From Verrucomicrobiaceae bacterium (GTDB lineage: Bacteria; Verrucomicrobiota; Verrucomicrobiia; Verrucomicrobiales; Verrucomicrobiaceae): a stretch of 64,000 bases of DNA. The stretch's first letter is position 1; every line of letters starts with the position of its first letter. The notes below the pieces were generated by a model, which made no database searches, had not been told where the DNA came from, and was given only the letters and a program-made list of their open reading frames with translations. Shown here piece by piece: positions 58,531 to 64,000 of this stretch. The stretch covers positions 682,001-746,000 of the forward strand of contig JACKQF010000002.1 of assembly GCA_024232965.1 (NCBI GenBank), read 5' to 3'. The position numbers were made by a program, and so were the translations under genes.

Positions 58531-59832
58531 ATGATTCAGCGTTTCTTCGTGCTTTGGATTCTCGTTGCCGCCCATGCGGTAATTGCAGGGGAATTGGACC
58601 TTCGCGTGCCTCATATCGAGGGAATGTGGACACCCGCCCCGCAAGCGGTTGCATCCCCTGCGCCGATGTTTGAACCGGCAGATTTGGCGGCGATGCGAGA
58701 CCCCCGCCTGATCAAGATCAGCGATGTGTGGCACTGCTACTACACGCTGCGCGCCGAAAAGGAGGGCGCGGTGTATTGCCGGACTTCGCCAAATCTGAAA
58801 GAATGGTCGGCACCCAACATGGTGGCGGCGGGATCAAAAGCGGCGGCTTTTGGAGTGGCGCTCGTCGTGCAATTGAAGGCCGGGCAATTCTATCTCTTCC
58901 GCGGCCAATCAATCTCCAAGAAAGCCGTTGCTCGGGTCTACTATTCCGAAAATCCCATGGACTTTGGCACCGACAAAAACGCCGACGCCCTGCACGCAGT
59001 TTGCAGCCTGCCCGTCGCCCTCCGCGATGTGTTTCAAAGCGACGGGAAGTGGTTCCTCAAAGCTCAACGCGAGGGCAGCCTGCAAATGGCCTCACTGAAT
59101 TGGCAACCTGTCATCGGTCGCGAGGCGCGGTCGGAAAAGAAGGACCTCATCCGCGTCGCGCTGTTCGACGATTACGGCAGCTTCGGGAAAGGCGTGCCAC
59201 GCGTGAAGGAGTTGCTGTCGGGGGTTCAGGGTGTCGATTTGACGGTCTTCAAACCAGATTTTCTCAGTCGCAATGGCTTGCGCGATTTTGATGTGGTTAT
59301 TTTCACCGGCGGCAGTGGCAGCAAACAGGCAAACACCATCGGCCTCTCGGGTCGTGAAGCCGTGCGCCGCTTTGTTCACGATGGCGGAGGTTACATCGGC
59401 ATCTGCGCTGGCAACTACCTCGCCTGCGACGGTTTTTCTTGGGGCGTGAAAGTCCTGGATGCCAAGACCAAGTCGTCGAAATGGATGCGCGGGCAGGGCG
59501 ATGTCCAGGTCGAATTCACCGATCTTGGCCGCGAGATTTTAGGGATGCCGAGTGGATTGCTCCCAGTGCGTTATGCCAATGGTCCGGTCTTCCAGGCAGC
59601 CAACAAAGACGAGATCGGCGACTTCCAGCCCCTGGCCATCTTTCGCACAGAGCTCGCAGAAAACGGATCGCCCGTCGGCGCGATGACGGGGTCAGCGGCA
59701 ATGGTCGCAGGCAACTATGGCAAGGGCCGCGTCCTCTGCAGCAGTCCGCACCCAGAGCAGACGCAGGGCATGGAGGCCTTCATCGAGCGCGCAGTGCGTT
59801 GGGTCGGCGGAAGCGATGCCCCGGGTCAGTGA
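58531..59832 (+). CDS. Secreted protein with a BPL_N (GATase1-like) domain
   Basis: A 433-residue protein from the ATG at 58531 with a signal peptide (FFVLWILVAAHAVIAGELDL). Residues 40-195 look like a five-bladed glycosidase-type propeller (PRLIKISDVWHCYYTLRAEK). Residues about 205-430 are a BPL_N/GATase1-like domain: IRVALFDDYGSFGKGVPRV, VVIFTGGSGSKQA, GGGYIGICAGNYLAC (Cys at the nucleophile elbow) and GKGRVLCSSPHPE. BPL_N proteins of this sort are common in Verrucomicrobia and Planctomycetes, and their reaction is not known. It is divergent from glmS (250-base gap) and lies 52 bases before the esterase-like gene. Confidence 0.8.
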   Translation: MIQRFFVLWILVAAHAVIAGELDLRVPHIEGMWTPAPQAVASPAPMFEPADLAAMRDPRLIKISDVWHCYYTLRAEKEGAVYCRTSPNLKEWSAPNMVAAGSKAAAFGVALVVQLKAGQFYLFRGQSISKKAVARVYYSENPMDFGTDKNADALHAVCSLPVALRDVFQSDGKWFLKAQREGSLQMASLNWQPVIGREARSEKKDLIRVALFDDYGSFGKGVPRVKELLSGVQGVDLTVFKPDFLSRNGLRDFDVVIFTGGSGSKQANTIGLSGREAVRRFVHDGGGYIGICAGNYLACDGFSWGVKVLDAKTKSSKWMRGQGDVQVEFTDLGREILGMPSGLLPVRYANGPVFQAANKDEIGDFQPLAIFRTELAENGSPVGAMTGSAAMVAGNYGKGRVLCSSPHPEQTQGMEAFIERAVRWVGGSDAPGQ

Positions 59833-59884
59833 AATCACCGCATCTGGCGCTCCGTAGTCTCTGCGCCCAACGATGGGATCTTCT

Positions 59885-62086
59885 ATGAAAACTCTCTTTT
59901 GCTCCTGTCTCTTGGTTGGAAGTCTCTTGCCGCTCCAGGCGCAACTTCCAGGCACCGCACCCTTAACGCCATCGGCAGACTTTAGCGCGGAGATGGTCGC
60001 AGGCATCGATCGTTTTTTGCTGCGCGAAATTGACCAGGCCAAGATTGATCGCGCCGCTCAATGGCCTGGCGATATGGCCGCACACCGCGAGCATTTGAAA
60101 ACGATCATCGGTGCCATCGATCCACGGTTGCCGATCCCAGCGCTGGAACTCGTCGGCGATACTGCGACGCCTGCTCTCCTGGCAGAAACGGATACGGCGC
60201 GGATCTTCCGCGTCCGTTGGCCAGTCCTCAGCGGCGTGCATGGCGAGGGCATCCTCATCCAGCCCAAGCAGCCACCGGTCGCACGCGTCATCTATCTCCC
60301 GGATGCGGACAAGGCACCGGAAAAGATCGTCGATGAACTCCTCGCCACGAGCGGTTGCGAGATCGTGATCCCCACCCTCATCAGCCGTGCCTCAGACTTC
60401 AGCACCAATGATCGCTTCCGGGTAAAGACCAATGTTCCGCACCGCGAGTGGATCTACCGCCAGTCGTTTGAACTCGGCCGCCACATCATCGGGTATGAAG
60501 TGCAAAAGGTGCTCAGCGTGGTGGACTGGATGAAGGCCCAGCCCACCCAGTTGCCACTGCTGGTCGCCGGTCTTGGCGAAGGCGGCCTCATCGCCATGCA
60601 CGCAGCGGCCATCGATCCGCGCATCGATAGCGTCTATGTGTGGGGCTTCTTTGGTCCGCGCGAAGGCCTGTGGGCGGAGCCGATCGAGCGCAATGTCTTT
60701 GGCTTCTTGAAGGAGTTCGGCGGCGCAGAACTCGCCGCGATGATCGCCCCGCGCCCGCTCGCCGTGCAGCATCTGGGCTTCCCAAATGTGCAAGGCCCAC
60801 CCGAGGCAAAGCAGGGACAGCGCTCCATTGCTGCGCCCGGAAAAATCATCAAGCCCAGTCTCGAATCCGTGCAGGCAGAGATGGATCGCACACGCAAGAT
60901 CGCGCCGGGCGATTGGGCGCAAGTCTTCACCGAGGAGCAAGGCCTCAAGGAAGTCGTGGCCCACGTCTTTCCCGCTGCGGTAGCCACCCAGATCCTGGCA
61001 GGCACCAAGGCCAACGGCACCGAGATCCAGTTGCCCATCGATCCATCCCGCCAAGAGCGCCAAGTGCGCGAGCTGGAGGTCTTCACCCAGAGGCTGCTGG
61101 TGGATACCGAGGCAGAGCGCACCACCCAGTTCTGGAAGCCACTGCCGCTCCAGTCCGTCGATGCCTTTGAAAAGCACACGGCGCCAGAGCGCGAGCGCTT
61201 TTGGAACGACGTCATCGGTCGCCTGCCAGATCCTTCCCTGCCCATCCATCCCCGCAGCCGCCTGGTGCGCGAGACCGACAAAGTCGCCATCTACGAGGTA
61301 AAGCTGGATGTCTGGGACGACGTCTTTGCCTGGGGTTGGCTGGCGCTTCCAAAGGATCTGAAGCCAGGCGAAAAACGCCCCGTCGTCGTCTGCCAGCATG
61401 GTCTTGAGGGCCTGCCGGAGGATGTCTTCAATGACGATGAAACCAGCAAGGCCTTCAAGCCTTACAAGGCCTTTGCCCTGCGTCTGGCGGAGCAAGGTTA
61501 TATCACCTTTGCCCCGCACAATCCGTATCGCGGACAGGACGCCTTTCGCACCCTCCAGCGCAAGCTGAACCCGCTGGGTAAGACCCTCTTTTCCGTCATC
61601 ATCGGACAGCATCAGCAGATCTTGTCCTGGTTAAAGCAGCAACCCTTCACCGATCCGCAGCACATCGCCTTTTACGGCCTCAGCTACGGCGGCAAGAGCG
61701 CCATGCGCATCCCGGCGGTGCTCACGGACTACTGCCTCAGCATCTGCTCTGGCGACTTCAACGAGTGGGTGCGCAAGTGCGTCAGCAGCGATATGCCGAT
61801 GAGCTACATCCACACCCACGAGTACGAGATCTGGGAATGGAACATGGGCCGCACGTTTAACTACGCAGAGATGGCCGCCCTCATCGCCCCACGGCCCTTC
61901 ATGGTGGAGCGCGGTCACAACGACGGCGTCGGCACCGATGAATGGGTAAACTACGAGTTCGCCAAGGTCAGACGCCTCTACAACAAACTCCAAATCGGAG
62001 ACCGCACCACCATCGAGCACTTCGATGGTCCCCACACCATCAACGGCCAAGGAACCTTCGAGTTCTTGAAGCGCTGGCTAAGATAG
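59885..62086 (+). CDS. Secreted alpha/beta-hydrolase (acetyl xylan esterase-like)
   Basis: A 733-residue protein from the ATG at 59885 (MKTLFCSCLLVGSLLPLQAQ), with a signal peptide. Two hydrolase-like halves are visible: a degenerate N-terminal one (residues 20-330, VAGLGEGGLIAMHAAAIDPR with Gly in place of the nucleophile) and a catalytic C-terminal one with VVVCQHGLEG, the elbow GLSYGG (S600), an acid in GHNDGVG and the His in HFDGPHTI. Large secreted hydrolases of this layout are frequent in Verrucomicrobia and act on carbohydrate esters. It follows the BPL_N gene by 52 bases and may be co-transcribed. Confidence 0.82.
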   Translation: MKTLFCSCLLVGSLLPLQAQLPGTAPLTPSADFSAEMVAGIDRFLLREIDQAKIDRAAQWPGDMAAHREHLKTIIGAIDPRLPIPALELVGDTATPALLAETDTARIFRVRWPVLSGVHGEGILIQPKQPPVARVIYLPDADKAPEKIVDELLATSGCEIVIPTLISRASDFSTNDRFRVKTNVPHREWIYRQSFELGRHIIGYEVQKVLSVVDWMKAQPTQLPLLVAGLGEGGLIAMHAAAIDPRIDSVYVWGFFGPREGLWAEPIERNVFGFLKEFGGAELAAMIAPRPLAVQHLGFPNVQGPPEAKQGQRSIAAPGKIIKPSLESVQAEMDRTRKIAPGDWAQVFTEEQGLKEVVAHVFPAAVATQILAGTKANGTEIQLPIDPSRQERQVRELEVFTQRLLVDTEAERTTQFWKPLPLQSVDAFEKHTAPERERFWNDVIGRLPDPSLPIHPRSRLVRETDKVAIYEVKLDVWDDVFAWGWLALPKDLKPGEKRPVVVCQHGLEGLPEDVFNDDETSKAFKPYKAFALRLAEQGYITFAPHNPYRGQDAFRTLQRKLNPLGKTLFSVIIGQHQQILSWLKQQPFTDPQHIAFYGLSYGGKSAMRIPAVLTDYCLSICSGDFNEWVRKCVSSDMPMSYIHTHEYEIWEWNMGRTFNYAEMAALIAPRPFMVERGHNDGVGTDEWVNYEFAKVRRLYNKLQIGDRTTIEHFDGPHTINGQGTFEFLKRWLR

Positions 62087-62557
62087 GCAGCGCACCGCAA
62101 AGGCCAGTTGACCCAAATCCGCGGATGAGGTTTCGCCGCAAAAGAACGCAAAGATCGCAAAGAGAAGGACTCGAGGTTCAAGAACACGCATCACCCAGCA
62201 GGCCGATACAAAAACGCACAAGCACTCTCAAGCCGGGCGAAAGCCCTTGGACTGCGCGCAGCCCTGCTGCCGCTTTACCGCAACGGCAGCCCAGCTGCCG
62301 GGAGAAAGCCACGACACCACCCGAGCCCGCCCCGCCCATGAAAAGGCAACGAACCGCTGATGAGAAGCTACCAAAATACTGATAGGGCAGATGGATGGGC
62401 TGGGAAGAGCAGGCCATTATTTATGCTGATTCCTATTCCGCCCGCCCCCCGTGGGGGATGCCCCCGCAGCAGCAGAGCGACCACCCGATGCTACCCTGAT
62501 CTATCGGGTCTCGATTCGTCGGTTTCGTCAGTGAGCGAGTAAAAGGTGCCGACTGTT
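62087..62557. other. Intergenic region with a 9-base tandem repeat
   Basis: This 471-base stretch has no convincing gene. At 62136-62164 three 9-base units are visible (CGCAAAAGA, ACGCAAAGA, TCGCAAAGA), a short repeat type often seen between genes. The rest is low-information sequence with scattered GC-rich short inverted runs. No terminator is clearly visible. Confidence 0.5.
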
Positions 62558-62863
62558 TCAGTCCGGTTTGGCCATTGCCAGTTTAGCGCCGTACCAACTT
62601 TCCATATCCACGTCCCCCTCGCAGTAGCGGTCGATCAGGCAGGCTAAAAATGCCTGCTTTGCCTTCAGGGAGGCTAGCAGCAGTGGCTGCTCACAATGAA
62701 AAGCATTCACGATCCATCCAATGCTTGAGCCCCCGACCGGCCCCGTGGTGAAGGGCCCATAACTGGTGCATTCATTCACGGAACGATGCAGGGAGTAAAC
62801 CTCTGCATGGTTCTCCAGTTCGATCCCATCGAGCCATGATTCAAAACCTGTTGTTGTTTCCAT
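62558..62863 (-). CDS. Small hypothetical protein
   Basis: A 101-residue protein from the ATG at 62863 (METTTGFESWLDGIELENHA); 16 more residues are possible upstream at 62911. It has a coherent composition with conserved-looking Trp/Tyr/Cys (GGSSIGWIVNAFHCEQ, then FLACLIDRYCEGDVDMESWY). It looks like a real small protein but I recognise no family. The region to the next gene (about 63039-63095) holds a hairpin repeat. Confidence 0.5.
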   Translation of the reverse strand: METTTGFESWLDGIELENHAEVYSLHRSVNECTSYGPFTTGPVGGSSIGWIVNAFHCEQPLLLASLKAKQAFLACLIDRYCEGDVDMESWYGAKLAMAKPD

Positions 62864-63038
62864 CGGTTTGCAGGCCGGATTTTTCTCTTGGGCCAGATCT
62901 CCTTCAACCACACTAGACCGCTCATTGTCGGATTAGCGAACGGTATCATGGGGTATTGGATGGAAGACGCCGAATGGGTAGGCGTCTCGATTCGCGATGT
63001 CGGTTGCTCCGTACCTGCCCCACCCCCCTGTCTTGTAA

Positions 63039-63082
63039 GCCCGCCCGGCGAAAGCTGGGCGGGCACTTTGGTTTTTGGGGGG
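63039..63082 (+). repeat. Hairpin repeat, copy 1
   Basis: An 8-bp perfect stem GCCCGCCC/GGGCGGGC around the loop GGCGAAAGCT, followed by ACTTTGGTTTTTGGGG. The same unit recurs in the same orientation at 63445. It could be a REP-like intergenic element or a terminator-like structure. Confidence 0.7.
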
Positions 63083-63095
63083 CGCTGGGTTAGGT

Positions 63096-63383
63096 CTAGG
63101 CCTGCGCCGCTCCGCCTTGAGGCGGCGGGGGTGCCGTCGTTCCCGTCGCCGCTTTGCGGCCCTTGTAATGTTTGCGGACGTACTCCGCGTGCATTTCCAT
63201 CAGTGGCATTTCCTTGACTTGGAAGCGCCACTCCCGGAAGTCGCTGAAGGCCTCTGGTGTCGGCAGTTCGGGCGTCTTGAATGCCAGATCCTGGGCGAAG
63301 GCTGCCTGTTCCTCCCGCCACAGGCGCTCGTAGCGCTCGTGCTCTTCGGGAGACCAAGTCTTTAACTTCGCGGGCGGCTTCAT
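63096..63383 (-). CDS. Small hypothetical protein between two hairpin repeats
   Basis: A 95-residue protein starting MKPPAKLKTWSPEEHERYER. The first 70 residues are charged helical, and the tail is Gly/Pro/Ala-rich (TTAPPPPQGGAAQA). No family recognised. Both flanks carry the same hairpin repeat, so the gene sits inside a repeat-bounded segment. Confidence 0.5.
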   Translation of the reverse strand: MKPPAKLKTWSPEEHERYERLWREEQAAFAQDLAFKTPELPTPEAFSDFREWRFQVKEMPLMEMHAEYVRKHYKGRKAATGTTAPPPPQGGAAQA

Positions 63384-63444
63384 GGGGATTCTGGGCCTCG
63401 TTGACGGCCCCGCGCCAGACTAGCGAGGGACGGCCCGCGCGCAA

Positions 63445-63488
63445 GCCCGCCCGGCGAAGGCTAGGCGGGCGCTTTGGTTTTTGGGGTG
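63445..63488 (+). repeat. Hairpin repeat, copy 2
   Basis: A 7-bp stem GCCCGCC/GGCGGGC with the loop core CGGCGAAGGCTA, followed by GCTTTGGTTTTTGGGG. It matches copy 1 except for a few changes and lies about 406 bases downstream. Confidence 0.7.
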
Positions 63489-63603
63489 GGTCACATCCGC
63501 CGCATTCGCGGCAATGCTAACCCCTCAGTAAAATCTTGAGCATCCCCGCGCTCCGCTGCTAGGGTGCGTTCCTCACTCCAAGTCACCCGAACGCACACTG
63601 CCC

Positions 63604-64000
63604 ATGACCTCCGCCGAAGCCCAGACGCTCATCCCCGCCTTTCTCGACTTCGTCAAGACGCTGAAGGGCGATGAAAAGAGCGAGGCCCAGACCTTCCTCG
63701 ATCGACTCTTCAAGGCGCTCGGCCACGAGGGCGCGCAGGAGGCAGGGGCCACCTTTGAGTATCGGGTCGCCAAAAAGCCCGGCTCCTCCCAGCTCTCCCT
63801 CTTCTCTGGGGACGACCTCGCCTCCGCGCCGAAGCTGAAGGGCGGCGTCAAGTTCGCCGATCTCCTCTGGCCCGGCCGCGTCCTCATCGAGATGAAGTCA
63901 CGCGGCGAGAAGCTGGAGAAGCACTACGACCAGCTCTTCTATTATTGGAGCCACATCGTCCCCAAGCGCCCCCCCTTTGCCATCCTCTGCAACTTTGATG
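63604..64000 (+). CDS. MmeI-like type IIL restriction-modification protein (N-terminus only)
   Basis: The first 132 residues of a large protein, cut by the window edge. It begins MTSAEAQTLIPAFLDFVKTL, with an early FLDRLFKALGHEGAQEAGAT and an endonuclease-like segment with FADLLWPGRVLIEMKSRGEK, then HYDQLFYYWSHIVP. The LIEMKS (ExK) motif following a conserved Asp is the PD-(D/E)XK nuclease of MmeI-family enzymes, which carry nuclease, methyltransferase and target-recognition domains in one chain. The methyltransferase part lies beyond the window. Confidence 0.75.
   Translation, partial: MTSAEAQTLIPAFLDFVKTLKGDEKSEAQTFLDRLFKALGHEGAQEAGATFEYRVAKKPGSSQLSLFSGDDLASAPKLKGGVKFADLLWPGRVLIEMKSRGEKLEKHYDQLFYYWSHIVPKRPPFAILCNFD

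Noticed and set aside
60392..61612. Minus-strand open frame of 406 codons
   Set aside because: Antisense to the secreted hydrolase, which has a signal peptide and a complete catalytic triad.
1..64000. CRISPR array or rRNA operon
   Set aside because: No regularly spaced repeats and no rRNA-like sequence were seen.

Overview
This is about 64 kb of GC-rich bacterial DNA. The gene content points to Verrucomicrobiota, probably a Prosthecobacter- or Verrucomicrobium-like genus. That assignment is an inference. It rests on a Planctomycete/Verrucomicrobia-type DUF1549/DUF1553 protein, a nuoD-nuoE pair, a secreted BPL_N-domain protein, a secreted multi-domain esterase-like hydrolase, and a sigma-factor-like gene beside a giant WD40 protein. 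Shine-Dalgarno sites are mostly weak, so several starts were chosen from protein similarity and gene spacing.

Positions 1 to about 36,265 look like the right-hand part of a large genomic island. Its right edge has a tyrosine recombinase (34894-36123, minus) next to a 3' half of tRNA-Arg(TCT) at 36218-36264 with no 5' half. That is the classic scar of insertion into a tRNA 3' end, so the intact tRNA should lie left of this window. From right to left on the minus strand, the left part of the island holds small accessory genes, a CHC2/TOPRIM primase interrupted by a -1 frameshift, a DUF3987 P-loop protein, a DrmD-like SNF2 helicase, a membrane protein, a PLD-like protein and a large Eco57I-class methyltransferase cut by the window edge. 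The helicase and methyltransferase together resemble a class 1 DISARM defence locus, with two unusual genes between them. The plus strand (13.5-29.6 kb) carries a small unknown gene, a PD-(D/E)XK nuclease, and then a long co-directional run: a branched-chain-amino-acid-type ABC transporter (two permeases, one fused double ATPase, one binding protein), a SAM-methyltransferase fused to a GHKL-like ATPase, a receiver-like protein, two unknown proteins, a receiver-AAA+ protein and two membrane proteins. This looks like a transporter-coupled signalling system that I cannot match to a named one. A minus-strand cassette follows (membrane protein, secreted protein, class A PBP), then a protein with an internally duplicated domain, then the integrase.

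The right part (36.3-64 kb) looks like ordinary chromosome: OsmC, a cupredoxin, a lactonase pseudogene, nuoD-nuoE preceded by a perfect Rex operator, the DUF1549/1553 protein, envelope or secreted proteins, FmdB, glmS, a BPL_N protein and a hydrolase. Its most striking locus is 46.8-53.2 kb. There a sigma-factor-like gene precedes an 1816-residue protein with an anti-sigma-like N-terminus, a Lon-protease-like domain, a STAND-type NTPase and WD40 repeats. This is a plausible single-chain device that would release a sigma factor when a signal is sensed. At the right edge a MmeI-like restriction-modification protein begins, preceded by two copies of a hairpin repeat.
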